Below, piece by piece: positions 25,245-35,012 of a stretch of 64,000 bases of DNA (position 1 is its first letter; every line of letters starts with the position of its first letter). Origin of the DNA: Candidatus Hydrogenedentota bacterium. Its GTDB lineage: Bacteria; Hydrogenedentota; Hydrogenedentia; Hydrogenedentales; SLHB01. The stretch lies in the NCBI GenBank assembly GCA_013359265.1, contig JABWCD010000013.1, positions 1-64,000 of the forward strand, in the 5' to 3' direction. Position numbers and translations under genes: made by a program. Below the pieces are notes generated by a model. It worked only from the letters and a program-made list of their open reading frames with translations. It was not told the DNA's origin and did no database searches.

Positions 25245-25883
25245 ATGATTGGATCAATTGCTGCCTACGCCACACCGGACCGAATTATGGACGTTGCGGG
25301 AGAGCTGTTTGCGGAGCAGGGCTTCCGGCAGACGAGCATACGGGACATTTGCGCTCGGGCCAACGTCAACCTGGCGGCGGTGAATTACCACTTCCGCGAC
25401 AAGGACGGTTTATACGAGGCGATACTGCGGCGTTCGTTAGACCGTTGCGTAAACAGCTATCCGATAGCGGACACGGAGGGAACGGCGGAAGAACGCCTGG
25501 GCGCGTTCGTGCGCATGTTTCTGATGAGGATACTTGGCGAAGGCCAGCCGGCGTGGCACGGGAAGCTGATGGCGGCGGAATTGGCGAACCCGACCGGGGC
25601 GTGGTTGAAGCTGGTGGAAAGCGTGGCGCGCCCAACGCATAACGTCCTTCTTGGAATTATTCGCGATTACATGAATGTTACGGCAAACACGCCACAGATA
25701 GAAGCGATCACGTGCAGCATTCTGGGGCAATGCCTGTTCTATCGCCACTCACGTCCCGTGGCGGAACTGCTCGGCGTCCCGGTGCCGGCGAGCGAAGCGG
25801 AGATCGATGCGCTCGCGCGACATATTACGCAGTTCAGCCTGTCGGGGCTTGCCGGAATTCGACAGGTGCATACGGATGGCTAG
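25245..25883 (+). CDS. TetR/AcrR-family repressor (CecR/DUF1956-like)
   Basis: 212 residues from the ATG at 25245; an in-frame TTG at 25236 is the alternative. The helix-turn-helix is at residues ~12-55 (ELFAEQGFRQTSIRDICARANVN followed by LAAVNYHFRDKDGLYEAIL). The ligand-binding domain contains WHGKLMAAELANPTGAW and GQCLFYRHSRPVAELL, like the CecR (YbiH) group. It is the first gene of a five-gene run of overlapping or closely spaced efflux genes, so it most likely represses that operon and is released by a drug-like ligand. Confidence 0.9.
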   Translation: MIGSIAAYATPDRIMDVAGELFAEQGFRQTSIRDICARANVNLAAVNYHFRDKDGLYEAILRRSLDRCVNSYPIADTEGTAEERLGAFVRMFLMRILGEGQPAWHGKLMAAELANPTGAWLKLVESVARPTHNVLLGIIRDYMNVTANTPQIEAITCSILGQCLFYRHSRPVAELLGVPVPASEAEIDALARHITQFSLSGLAGIRQVHTDG

Positions 25884-27564
25884 GTGGCCATTCCCGCTGA
25901 TTTTGGTGCTATCCGTGGCGGGATGCGCGGTCGGACCCGATTACACACCACCCGAGGTCAGCGTCGCATCGGCGTGGCATGCGCCGTCCGAAGGCGGAGA
26001 GACCAACGCGGCTGCGGACGTCACCAACTGGTGGAAGGTATTCGGGGATGAAGCCCTAAATGCGCTGATCGCCGAAGCATCGGTTTCGAACTTCGACGTA
26101 CGCATCGCGGAGGCGCGCGTGCGCGAAGCGCGCGCGGCGCGCGGGATAGTGCGCGCGGATCTTTATCCGAGGCTCGACGTGTCGGGTTCGTATCGTCGCC
26201 AGCAATTGACGAAACCGGATGCGGCCGAGCCTTCGGTGAGTTTCGGGGGCGGCGCAAACGATTTCTCGCTTTCGCGCAGCACAACGTTGCGCACGGGAGA
26301 TTTTACGTTCAACTCCTCGTCGTCCGCGACGCGCTTGAGCGCGCTGTTGTTTGGCGGAGGCGGTTCGCAACAGGTTGACCAGGGCGGTCAAGGCGGTGTG
26401 CAGGGCGGCGGCGGTTTCTTGAAGCCGTTCCAGAACCGAAACATTTCGTTTTCGCCCGACAGTCAGCCATCGTTCGACCGCACGCAGGATTTGTATCAGG
26501 CGGGATTCGACGCGACGTGGGAGTTGGACATTTTTGGCGGGAACCGGCGCGCGGTTGAGGCGGCGAACGCGGATATTGAAGCATCGGAGGAAGGCCGACG
26601 CGACGTGCTGGTGTCGCTGCTGGCGGAGGTTGCCCGGAACTATCTGACGTTGCGCGAGGCGCAGTCGCGTCTCGGGATTGCCCAGGAAAATATTGCGGCG
26701 CAGCAAGGGTCTGTCGATCTGACTCAGTCGCGCTTCGACGCGGGATTGACGAGCGAGCTGGATGTATCGCGGGCGCGCGCGCAATTGGCGACGACTCAGT
26801 CTCACGTGCCGGCGCTGGAGAACATTATTGCGTCGACCCTCTATCGGCTGGGCGTGCTGCTGGGGAAGGACCCGGCCGCGCTGTATGACGAATTGAGCGT
26901 GGAAAGTCCCCTCCCTCCCACGCCGCCCGAGGTACCGGTCGGCGTGCCGTCGGATTTGTTGCGCCGCCGCGCGGACATACGCCGCGCCGAGCGCGAGTTG
27001 GCCGCGGCGACCGCGCGGATCGGGGAGGCAACGGCCGATTTGTTCCCAAAGTTTTCGCTTACGGGCAATTTTGGGTTCCAGAGCGACAACGCGAACGACT
27101 TTACGATCGGCGCGAACCAGGTGTGGGGATTCGGCCCGTCGGTTCGTTGGCCGATCTTTGACGCGGGACGCATCCGCGCGAACATCGAGGTGCAGAACGC
27201 GCGGCAAGAACAAGCGCTGATTGGGTATGAGCAGGCTGTGATCGGATCGCTCGGAGACGTCGAGACAAGCCTGGTTGCCTATGCAAAGGAACAGCAACGT
27301 TACGCATCGCTCGATACGGCGGTGACTTCCGAGAAGCGCGCGGTGGAATTGGCGAACGAACGCTACACCCGCGGATTGAGCGATTTCATCAACGTGCTTG
27401 ATACGCAACGCGCATTGTATCTCGCGCAGGACCAGTTGGTGCAGAGTCAAACCACCGTACTGCTTAACCTCGTAACACTGTACAAGGCGCTTGGCGGCGG
27501 GTGGGAGTCGTTCGAGACGGCCACGGCGCCGCGGTCCACGAGCGAGTCAACCGAGCAAGGATAA
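25876..27564 (+). CDS. RND efflux outer-membrane factor lipoprotein (NodT/OprM-like)
   Basis: 562 residues from the ATG at 25876, overlapping the TetR gene by eight bases. The N-terminus is a lipoprotein signal (FPLILVLSVAGC, lipobox Cys at ~17) followed by VGPDYTPPEV, the classic start of the NodT family. Two TolC-type repeats follow with LDLT-type helices (QQGSVDLTQSRFDAGLTSELDV, and later RYTRGLSDFINVLDTQR). An insertion rich in Gly and Gln (about residues 150-210) is unusual. It forms the outer-membrane channel for the RND pump. Confidence 0.93.
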   Translation: MARWPFPLILVLSVAGCAVGPDYTPPEVSVASAWHAPSEGGETNAAADVTNWWKVFGDEALNALIAEASVSNFDVRIAEARVREARAARGIVRADLYPRLDVSGSYRRQQLTKPDAAEPSVSFGGGANDFSLSRSTTLRTGDFTFNSSSSATRLSALLFGGGGSQQVDQGGQGGVQGGGGFLKPFQNRNISFSPDSQPSFDRTQDLYQAGFDATWELDIFGGNRRAVEAANADIEASEEGRRDVLVSLLAEVARNYLTLREAQSRLGIAQENIAAQQGSVDLTQSRFDAGLTSELDVSRARAQLATTQSHVPALENIIASTLYRLGVLLGKDPAALYDELSVESPLPPTPPEVPVGVPSDLLRRRADIRRAERELAAATARIGEATADLFPKFSLTGNFGFQSDNANDFTIGANQVWGFGPSVRWPIFDAGRIRANIEVQNARQEQALIGYEQAVIGSLGDVETSLVAYAKEQQRYASLDTAVTSEKRAVELANERYTRGLSDFINVLDTQRALYLAQDQLVQSQTTVLLNLVTLYKALGGGWESFETATAPRSTSESTEQG

Positions 27565-27574
27565 ATCAGAGTCC

Positions 27575-28747
27575 ATGCAATCGAAGATTCTTACGCGCGC
27601 GGCCTCGTTGTTTTTGGCCGGGTTCGTTGGCGTCGCAGCTTTGGCAGCGCAAGGGCCGCCGAGCGGCCCTCCCCCGCCGCCCGACGTTTCGGTGATTACC
27701 GTGCAACCGCGGCTGGTACCGGTGACGTTTTCGTATTCCGGCGTTACGGCGGCGTCAAAGACCGTAGAGATACGCGCGCGCGTGCAGGGATATCTCGAGT
27801 CCCGCGAATTCGAGGAAGGTGCGCTCGTGAAAGAAGGCACGCGCCTATTCACGATCGATCCACGGACATTCGAAGCTGACACGGAGATCGCGGGTGCGCG
27901 CGTCGAGCAGGCGGAGGCGCGGCGCAAACTTGCGGACCAGGAAGTGAAGCGCATGAAATCGGTAACGCTGCCGGGGGCTGTCGCCGCGACGGACATCGAC
28001 AGCGCAGATGCCGAACTTGCAGAGGCGACCGCATCACTTCGATTGGCGAAGGCAGAACTGGCGAAAGCGGAACTCGAACTGAGTTACACGAAGATCGACG
28101 CGCCGCTGACGGGGCTTATCGGCAAGGCGCAAAAGGAGATTGGCAGTCTCGTTGACATTGGCGAGAACAGCCTATTGGCGGTGATGCACCAAGTCGAGCC
28201 GATCTATGTGAGCCTGCGGGTGGCGGAGCGCGATTTCCTTGCGTGGCGGAACGAATCCGAGAGCGGCGCGTTAGTAAAGATCGACGGCCATGAGCCGTAC
28301 ATGGAGATTACGTTGAACGATTTGTCCACATACGAGAAGCGTGGGACGATCAATTATCTCTCGCCGGATTTGAGCATGGAAACCGGCAGTTACGAAGTAC
28401 GCGCGGCGTTCGAAAACCCAGATGTGAAGTTGCGGCCCGGACAATTCATCAAGGGACATATCAAGGGATGGGCGCGGCCGAACAGCATCACGGTGCCGCA
28501 GCGCGCGGTGAACCAATCGCCGCAGGGGTCCTTTGTGTACATTGTGGGCGACGACAACATAGCGCAGCCGCGACCGGTGGAACTTGGGCACTGGACGGGC
28601 GCCGACTGGATCGTCCTTTCGGGGCTTTCCGGCGGCGAGCGAGTCATCGTTGAAGGCTTAACGAAGGTCCGGCCCGGCAGCGAAGTGAAGCCAGGGCCGT
28701 CGCCGGATCAACCCACTGAACCGAGATCCAACCAGGCAGCACCGTGA
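27575..28747 (+). CDS. RND efflux periplasmic adaptor (membrane fusion protein)
   Basis: 390 residues from the ATG at 27575, after CAAGGA. There is a signal peptide (LTRAASLFLAGFVGVAALAAQ), a Pro-rich linker, then lipoyl-type halves (RARVQGYLESREFEEGALVKEG and, later, LTGLIGKAQKEIGSLV) flanking an alpha-hairpin (~residues 100-170). The beta-barrel and membrane-proximal domains include RPGQFIKGHIKGW and TVPQRAVNQSPQGSFVYIV. This is an AcrA/MexA-type adaptor joining the inner-membrane pump to the outer-membrane channel. Its stop overlaps the pump's GTG start by four bases. Confidence 0.94.
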   Translation: MQSKILTRAASLFLAGFVGVAALAAQGPPSGPPPPPDVSVITVQPRLVPVTFSYSGVTAASKTVEIRARVQGYLESREFEEGALVKEGTRLFTIDPRTFEADTEIAGARVEQAEARRKLADQEVKRMKSVTLPGAVAATDIDSADAELAEATASLRLAKAELAKAELELSYTKIDAPLTGLIGKAQKEIGSLVDIGENSLLAVMHQVEPIYVSLRVAERDFLAWRNESESGALVKIDGHEPYMEITLNDLSTYEKRGTINYLSPDLSMETGSYEVRAAFENPDVKLRPGQFIKGHIKGWARPNSITVPQRAVNQSPQGSFVYIVGDDNIAQPRPVELGHWTGADWIVLSGLSGGERVIVEGLTKVRPGSEVKPGPSPDQPTEPRSNQAAP

Positions 28748-31700
28748 TTTCACGATTTTTCATTGATCGTCCTGTTTTTGCGTCGGTGATATCGATCATC
28801 ATCGCGCTGTGCGGAGTGGTGTCGATCACGATGCTCCCGATCGAACAGTCGCCGGAAATCACGCCGCCGACGGTGGACATCACGGCGCGGTATCCCGGCG
28901 CGAACGCGGAAGTCGTTGCGGAATCCGTCGCGACGCCGATCGAGCAGGAACTCAGCGGTATCGAGAACCTTCTTTATTACCAGTCGCAGAGCGCAAATGA
29001 CGGCAGCCTGGCGATTACGCTGACGTTCGAGATTGGATGCGACCTCGATATCGCCGCCGTTGAAACGCAAAACCGGTTGAAGCGCGCGGAACCGCGCCTT
29101 CCCCAGGAGGTGATCCGGCAAGGCATAGCCGTCAACAAGCGGTCGAACAACATACTGGGCGTGGTGGCACTGAATTCGACGAATCCGAAACACACCGATC
29201 TCTACCTCAGCAACTACGCGACAATTTATATGGTGGATGCGTTGAAGCGCGTGCCGGGGGTCGGCGATGCGCTGATTTTCGGCGGCAAAGACTACTCGAT
29301 GCGCGTGTGGTTGAACCCGCACAAGGTGTCGGCGCGCGGGATGACGGTGACGGAAGTGGCGGACGCGATACGCGAGGAAAACGACCTGTACGCCGCGGGC
29401 CGCATCGGCGCTCCGCCGAACTCGGGCGAAGTGGAACTGACCATCCCGGTGATTACGCGGAGCCGGCTCGACGATCCCGCGGAGTTCGAGAACATCATAT
29501 TGAAGGCGAACCCGGACGGATCGACGGTCCGCGTGAAGGACGTTGGCCGCGTCGAGCTGGGATCGTTCAGCTACGATTCGTTTGGACGGTTGAACAGCAA
29601 GCCGACCACGTTTGTGCTGATCTTTTTGCAGCCGGGCGCCAATTCCCTGAGCACGATGAACGGGCTGCGCGATCAGTTGGAGATTCTGAAGCAGTCGTTC
29701 CCGGAAGGCGTTACATACGATATACCGTTCAACACGACCAAGTTCGTGCGCGTTTCGATCGAGGAAGTCGTGAAGACATTCCTCGAAGCGACGGCGCTTG
29801 TGGTGTTGGTGGTGTTTGTTTTCCTCGGAAGCTGGCGCGCGACGATCATCCCGCTGCTGGCGATACCGGTGGCAATCATCGGCACGTTCACCGGCATGTT
29901 GGTGATGGGCTTTTCGATCAACTCGCTCACGTTGTTCGGATTGGTTTTGGCAATCGGTATCGTGGTGGACGATGCGATTGTCGTGGTGGAAAACGTGGAG
30001 CGAATCATGCACGAAGAGGGCCTTGCGGTGCGCGAGGCGACGATCAAGGCAATGGAGCAGGTGACCGGGCCGGTCATCGCGATTGTGCTGGTGTTGACCG
30101 CGGTGTACTTGCCGGTCGCCTTTCTCGGCGGCATCACGGGCGTGATGTTCCGCCAGTTCGGCATCACGATCGCATTCTCGGTGATGATCTCCGGCCTCGT
30201 GGCGCTGACGCTGAGTCCCGCGCTGTGCCGACTGCTGCTTCGCCCCAACCACAACAAGCTATTTCTCTTTCGGTGGTTCGATCGGCTTTTTGCGCGCACC
30301 ACGCGCTTCTACACCGGGACCGTGCGGCTTGTCATTCGGTACGGGGTAGTTTCGCTCGCGGTGTTCGGCGTCGTCATCTATGCAACATACGACTTGTTCC
30401 AACGCGTACCCAGTTCGTTCATTCCGCAAGAGGACCAGGGATACTTCCTCGTAGTGACCATGCTGCCGCAGGGCGCATCGCTCGAGCGCACGAGCGCGGT
30501 GATGAGCAAGGTCGAGGAATTCCTGTTGCAGCAGCCGGAAGTGGAAAAGGTCGTGACGCTTGGCGGCCAGGATTTTCTTGCGGGCCGGTCGCCGACAACG
30601 AGCGCCGGCGCGATGTTTGTGAATTTGAAGGATTGGTCGGAGCGCAGGTCGCCCGGATCGCACGTGAATGCATTGGTTGGGCGCGTGTTCGGCGCGTTTG
30701 GAAACCTTCAAGAGGCGACTGTCCTTGCGTTCAATCCACCGGCGATTCGCGGGCTTGGGTTCCGCGCGGGGTTCGAGATGCAGCTTGAAGGGCGCGGCGA
30801 CAGCGACATTCGTAAACTGGGCGAGATATCGAACGCGTTCATGGCGGAACTCCAAAAGGACCCGATGCTGAGCGGAATTTCGGGCGTGCTCAACCTGACG
30901 CAACCGCAACTGTTCGTTGACGTGGATCGAGATCGCGCGAAGACGCTGGGGTTGCCTATCAACCGCGTGTACGAGAGTCTGCAGGCGTACTTGGGTTCGT
31001 TGTACGTTAACGACTTCAACAAGTATGGGCGCATCTACCGCGTCCAGGTCCAGGCGGAACCGCCGTACCGCCGGACGCCGGACGATCTTGGACGAATCTA
31101 CGTGCGCAATAATTACGGAGAGATGGTGCCGTTGTCGGGCGTGCTCAACACCCATTTCCAGTCCGGGCCGAACGTCGTGAGCCGGTTTAACAGCTACCCC
31201 ACGGTTCAGATCACGGGCGCACCGGTGCAGGGCATCAGTACGGGGCAGGCATTGGCGCGGATCGACGAGATTGCGGCTTCGGCGCTGCCGGATGGGTACG
31301 GTATCGATTGGAGCGGTGTGTCGTATCAAGAGCGCAAGGCGGGCAACCAGGCGCCGTATATCATCCTTTTTGGATTGACGATTGTGTTTCTGGTGCTTGC
31401 GGCGCAGTACGAAAAGTGGTCGCTGCCGTTCGCGGTCTTGCTGGCGGTCCCGTTCGGCGCGTTGGGCGCGGTGTTGGCGGTATACTTGCGCAGCTTCGTT
31501 GGCGACATTTCGCGCGATATCTATTTCCAGATTGGCCTGCTGACGCTGGTCGGGTTGTCCGCCAAGAATGCGATTTTGATCGTCGAATTCTGTTCCGCGC
31601 TGCACGAGAAGGGGATGGGCATCGTGGAGGCGGCGTTGGAAGCGGCGCGGCTGCGGCTGCGGCCGATTGTGATGACGTCGCTCGCATTCATTCTTGGCGT

Positions 31701-31893
31701 GCTGCCGTTGGTCGTGGGGCAGGGCGCGGGCGCGGGCGGCCGGCATTCCATTGGGACCGGCGTTATGGGCGGAATGTTGGCGTCAACATTCCTGGCGATT
31801 CTGTTTGTGCCGTTGTTCTTTACGCTAATCGAACGGTTGACCGAGCGAATCCGCGCACCGAAGCGCGCGTCGCTGCAGGAAACAATTTCATGA
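28744..31893 (+). CDS. RND efflux transporter, HAE1 (AcrB/MexB-like) family
   Basis: A 1049-residue inner-membrane pump with a GTG start at 28744. It opens ISRFFIDRPVFASVISIII, as in AcrB homologues. The proton-relay aspartates are in GIVVDDAIVVVENVERIMHEEG (about Asp409/Asp410), and the second membrane half carries GLSAKNAILIVEF with the conserved lysine. Two large periplasmic loops give porter and docking domains. Family members are proton-driven drug, dye and solvent exporters. The gene sits in frame-overlapping order with adaptor, outer-membrane lipoprotein and repressor, so a complete tripartite pump is encoded. Confidence 0.96.
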   Translation: MISRFFIDRPVFASVISIIIALCGVVSITMLPIEQSPEITPPTVDITARYPGANAEVVAESVATPIEQELSGIENLLYYQSQSANDGSLAITLTFEIGCDLDIAAVETQNRLKRAEPRLPQEVIRQGIAVNKRSNNILGVVALNSTNPKHTDLYLSNYATIYMVDALKRVPGVGDALIFGGKDYSMRVWLNPHKVSARGMTVTEVADAIREENDLYAAGRIGAPPNSGEVELTIPVITRSRLDDPAEFENIILKANPDGSTVRVKDVGRVELGSFSYDSFGRLNSKPTTFVLIFLQPGANSLSTMNGLRDQLEILKQSFPEGVTYDIPFNTTKFVRVSIEEVVKTFLEATALVVLVVFVFLGSWRATIIPLLAIPVAIIGTFTGMLVMGFSINSLTLFGLVLAIGIVVDDAIVVVENVERIMHEEGLAVREATIKAMEQVTGPVIAIVLVLTAVYLPVAFLGGITGVMFRQFGITIAFSVMISGLVALTLSPALCRLLLRPNHNKLFLFRWFDRLFARTTRFYTGTVRLVIRYGVVSLAVFGVVIYATYDLFQRVPSSFIPQEDQGYFLVVTMLPQGASLERTSAVMSKVEEFLLQQPEVEKVVTLGGQDFLAGRSPTTSAGAMFVNLKDWSERRSPGSHVNALVGRVFGAFGNLQEATVLAFNPPAIRGLGFRAGFEMQLEGRGDSDIRKLGEISNAFMAELQKDPMLSGISGVLNLTQPQLFVDVDRDRAKTLGLPINRVYESLQAYLGSLYVNDFNKYGRIYRVQVQAEPPYRRTPDDLGRIYVRNNYGEMVPLSGVLNTHFQSGPNVVSRFNSYPTVQITGAPVQGISTGQALARIDEIAASALPDGYGIDWSGVSYQERKAGNQAPYIILFGLTIVFLVLAAQYEKWSLPFAVLLAVPFGALGAVLAVYLRSFVGDISRDIYFQIGLLTLVGLSAKNAILIVEFCSALHEKGMGIVEAALEAARLRLRPIVMTSLAFILGVLPLVVGQGAGAGGRHSIGTGVMGGMLASTFLAILFVPLFFTLIERLTERIRAPKRASLQETIS

Positions 31894-32285
31894 TCGAACT
31901 CGATATATCGACGTCCGAACACTGCCAGTTTTTGAATATCGACCATCGGGTGCAGCAGGCCGTGGAGGAATCGGGCGTGACGGACGGCGTGTGCGTGGTG
32001 GTCGTGCCGCACACGACGGCGGGAATCACGATAAACGAGAATGCCGATCCGGATGTCGTGTGCGATATGAAGTTGATTTTGGAGCGCGTGGCGCCGTGGG
32101 AAGGCGGTTACGCCCACGCCGAAGGCAATTCCGCCGCGCACGTCAAGGCCAGCATGATGGGAAACAGCGTGCAGGTCATCATCCGCAACGGTCGGTTGCA
32201 GTTCGGGACGTGGCAGTCGATCTACGTTTGCGAGTTCGATGGCCCCCGCAGTCGGAAGGTGTGGGTACAGGTTGCACCGGCGTAG
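31890..32285 (+). CDS. YjbQ / UPF0047 family protein
   Basis: 131 residues from the ATG at 31890, overlapping the pump stop by four bases (ATGA). Conserved motifs: VVVPHTTAGITINENADPDV near residues 38-57, then HAEGNSAAHVKASMMGNSV and LQFGTWQSIYVCEFDGPR. These are the hallmarks of the UPF0047/YjbQ family, small trimeric proteins with a His-rich pocket. Members have been annotated as 'secondary thiamine-phosphate synthase', but the physiological role is uncertain. Translational coupling to an efflux pump is unexpected. Composite repeat 3 follows about 25 bp later. Confidence 0.92.
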   Translation: MIELDISTSEHCQFLNIDHRVQQAVEESGVTDGVCVVVVPHTTAGITINENADPDVVCDMKLILERVAPWEGGYAHAEGNSAAHVKASMMGNSVQVIIRNGRLQFGTWQSIYVCEFDGPRSRKVWVQVAPA

Positions 32286-32310
32286 GCTTAGAGCGATTCA
32301 AGAGCTTGCG

Positions 32311-32518
32311 TAGCCACAGGCGCGCGCATTGCTCGGTCTCGAAGCGAAATATGCGATTACGATTACGAGTCGTCGTGAACAGAGTTTCTGCTGAGATTAT
32401 GAAAACTTGTGCGGTGCGCTTTCAGCGCGCGGTGATAGGGGCGTGGACATTTTCCAGGGGCGATGCCCCTGGCTAGGGTTGCGTTGCGCCTTTGGCGCGC
32501 GGGATGAATTGCTTTCGG
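32311..32518 (+). repeat. Head module of composite repeat, copy 3
   Basis: The same order as copies 1 and 2: AGCCACAGG.GCGCG, CGGTCTCGAAGC, GATTACGATTACGAGTCGTC, TGAACAGAGTT, GATTATGAAAACTTG, GCGCTTTCAGCGCGC, the hairpin CCAGGGGCGATGCCCCTGG and GGTTGCGTTGCGCC. It lacks the insertion seen in copy 2. It begins about 25 bp after the yjbQ stop codon, in the same orientation. Confidence 0.88.
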
Positions 32519-33172
32519 ACACCCGGAAACGATGAGAATGCGATTTCAGATCTGAGATTTCATATTTCAAAGCAACACGAGGTGGATGTCTTGAAGGTCT
32601 ATTTTCGGAGTAGTCGTCATGCCCTTTCGGGCATCCAGGAACCATGAAAATGCAATTTCAGATTTGAAATCTCGTATTTCAAAGTAACACGAGCTGGATG
32701 TCTTGAAGGTCTATTTTCGGAACAGTCGTTATGCCCTTTCGGGCATCCAGAAACCATGAAAATGCAATTTCAGATTTGAAATCTCGCATTTCAAAGCAAC
32801 ACGAGATGGATGTCTTGAAGGTCTATTTTCGGAACAGTCGTTATGCCCTTTCGGGCATCCAGAAACCATGAAAATGCAATTTCAGATTTGAAATCTCATA
32901 TTTCAAAGTAACACGAGGTGGATGTCTTAAAGGCCTATTTTCGGAGCAGTCGTCATACCCTTTCGGGCATCCAGAGACCATGAAAATGCAATTTCAGATT
33001 TGAAATCTCATATTTCAAAGTAGCACGACCTGGATGTCTTAAAGGTTACTTTTCGGAACAGTCGTTATACCCTTTCGGGCATCCAGAGACCATGAAAATG
33101 CGATTTCAGATCTGAAATCTCATATTTCAAAGTAGCACGAGCTGGATGTCTTAAAGGTCTGCTTTCGGAGCA
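32519..33172 (+). repeat. Tandem repeat array 3 (six 112-bp units)
   Basis: Dyad cores at about 32542, 32654, 32766, 32878, 32990 and 33102, with an exact 112-bp period. The units are more uniform than in arrays 1 and 2, suggesting recent or homogenised expansion. Each has ATTTCAGATTTGAAATCTC, TTTCAAAGTA.CACGA..TGGATGTCTT, GGTCTATTTTCGGA and the hairpin TGCCCTTTCGGGCA (one base changed in two units). The remaining ~130 bp to the ankyrin gene hold nothing recognisable. Confidence 0.94.
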
Positions 33173-33300
33173 GGAAGGTTACGATTACAGGATCGATTGT
33201 GGCGGCCACGTAATTCGAGCAGTTGACGTAGTTGTACATAGGTCGAAATGACTCTCCGCATCAGGCGGTTTGTGAAAGAAGCGTTGGACACATCGACAGG

Positions 33301-33696
33301 TCATTGGGGCGGCGCCAGGAGATCGATCACATCCTTGCTGACTCCAGACACTTCGGCCGCTTGCGCCGGGGTTGCTCCTTCGTCGTCCAGCAGAGTTGGG
33401 TCGGCGCCCTTTTCGAGCAGCAACTTGACCATCTCGACGTTTCCCTTGGAGGCTGCGACGTGAAGCGGCGTTCCGCCGCCGGCGCCGACTTCGGAAATCA
33501 AGGCCGGTGTCGCGTCGAGCAGGCTGGCAACCTGATCCGCGTCGCCGTTCGCGACTGCGGCGAATAACTGCGAGGCGGGATCAGTCGGCGGCTCGGCATC
33601 TTTTGGGAGCGCCGCGGATCCTGTGCAACCGGAGACGGCCAGCAGCAGACCAACACCACCGACAATACATATGCAACAGCGCATCGTTGTGCTCAT
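33301..33696 (-). CDS. Ankyrin-repeat lipoprotein
   Basis: A 131-residue protein with a lipoprotein signal (VGGVGLLLAVSGC, lipobox Cys ~24) followed by about two and a half ankyrin repeats (LFAAVANGDADQVASLL; TPLHVAASKGNVEMVKLLL; EGATPAQAAEV). GGGAG lies upstream of the ATG at 33696. Ankyrin lipoproteins mediate protein contacts at the envelope; no partner is evident. It is a single gene with no close co-oriented neighbour within 180 bp. Confidence 0.88.
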   Translation of the reverse strand: MSTTMRCCICIVGGVGLLLAVSGCTGSAALPKDAEPPTDPASQLFAAVANGDADQVASLLDATPALISEVGAGGGTPLHVAASKGNVEMVKLLLEKGADPTLLDDEGATPAQAAEVSGVSKDVIDLLAPPQ

Positions 33697-33876
33697 TAAT
33701 GCTTAGCTCCCATTCCGAATTGTGCGGCACTTTTCGGTCTACTCCGCAGACGGATTGTTCGCGGCAGCGTGACGGGGGGGCCTGCCCCGGACGGGGATTC
33801 AGTCACGAGTACTGTCCCCGCCCGAGGCGTTTTGCCGCACCCAAGTTAAGTCCTTTTCACGCCGGAGAGGGACTAT

Positions 33877-34917
33877 CTACGGCCCGAGGGAATTGTTGTC
33901 GCGATGCGCTTCCGCTGTCATTGCGTAAGCCTTCGATCCCGTGGGCTGCGGATATTTCGCGAACTCTACGTGTCCATCCATGTACAGCACATTCGCGCCG
34001 CCGGGTACGTGGTTCCAACTGTTTGTGTCGTACAGCGCGCCGCCATTGGTGTACGAGTTGTCCCACATGATTGCGGCGTCCGTCTGGGCTTTGGCCGACC
34101 CGGCCGGGTTGTTAATGTCGGTGATCACAAAGCGTTCGATACCTTCGCGCAGGCGCATTGCCGTCACCTGGCGTCCGGACGAGGGCATCGTAAATTGTGC
34201 ATCCTTTTCGCGGTGCTGCACCCAGCCGCGACCGTTCGGGCACCCGGCGGCGCGGCAGTCGAGCGAATTGGAGGTCGCCGGATTGCTCAGGAACGCGACG
34301 TTCGAGTTGAACACTTCGTTGAAGTCCGCGGGAGTGCTGAACCACGAGCCATCAATGAAGTAGCCCCAATAGTTATAGGACCAATAGCCGCCGTGGTAGT
34401 AGCAATGTAGCGCGGGCGTATACGTCGCGGGATTGCAGTAGTCGTTTGCGGTACCCGAGTAGACCTTGTTCTTGACCAAAGCGTCATCCGAGGTGTTCCA
34501 TCCGGGCCCAATTGTTCGGTGCAGTTTCATTCCCGGATTGACCCAGGTGTAGTTCGGCACCTTTGAGCGCGGGTAGTCGCCATCGGATGGACAGAATTGA
34601 ATTTGCAGGTCTGTCACGTATTCGGGGTAGAGTTCCTCGAGTTCGTAGGCGCGCTCGAGGGTAGCGCCCCAACCTGTTGCCGCTAGGTTGAACGTGTTCC
34701 AGAAGCGCGTGCCGCGCCGCGGAAAGACCTCGCCTTTGCTCTCGTTGGAGAACATTTTGAAGATGATTCCGTGCTGCTTGAGGTTGTTCTGGCAGGAGGC
34801 GCGGCGTGCCGCTTCGCGAGCGCGTGCAAGCGCGGGTAGTAGAATCGCAGCGAGGATGGCGATAATCGCGATAACGACCAAAAGTTCGATCAGAGTAAAA
34901 CCGCGGTTCTTAGGCAT
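33877..34917 (-). CDS. Prepilin-type N-terminal domain protein (type II pseudopilin-like, H-X9-DG motif)
   Basis: 346 residues from the ATG at 34917, following GGGAG. The N-terminus [18 protein letters not shown] is a type IV prepilin leader with cleavage after Gly and Glu at +5. The following [19 protein letters not shown] is typical of the abundant pseudopilin-like proteins of planctomycete and Lentisphaera-type bacteria. Near the C-terminus [18 protein letters not shown] gives the H-X9-DG signature. A prepilin peptidase would process it; the role of these proteins (surface fibres or secretion) is not known. A degenerate relative lies at 36610-37545. Confidence 0.92.
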   Translation of the reverse strand: MPKNRGFTLIELLVVIAIIAILAAILLPALARAREAARRASCQNNLKQHGIIFKMFSNESKGEVFPRRGTRFWNTFNLAATGWGATLERAYELEELYPEYVTDLQIQFCPSDGDYPRSKVPNYTWVNPGMKLHRTIGPGWNTSDDALVKNKVYSGTANDYCNPATYTPALHCYYHGGYWSYNYWGYFIDGSWFSTPADFNEVFNSNVAFLSNPATSNSLDCRAAGCPNGRGWVQHREKDAQFTMPSSGRQVTAMRLREGIERFVITDINNPAGSAKAQTDAAIMWDNSYTNGGALYDTNSWNHVPGGANVLYMDGHVEFAKYPQPTGSKAYAMTAEAHRDNNSLGP

Positions 34918-35012
34918 GATATGACTCCCAACTGTTACGCATGAGTTACGACACGATAGTCGATACAGTCCCGCATGGAGACGCACGTCGAAAACTGCCT
35001 TACATCAAGTCG

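Noticed and set aside
26056-27450. 464-codon minus-strand frame opposite the outer-membrane factor
   Set aside because: Arg-rich shadow of a strongly supported lipoprotein gene; no recognisable motif.
28750-31746. Two ~500-codon minus-strand frames opposite the RND pump
   Set aside because: Shadows of a clear pump gene, with His/Arg/Gln-rich artefactual composition.
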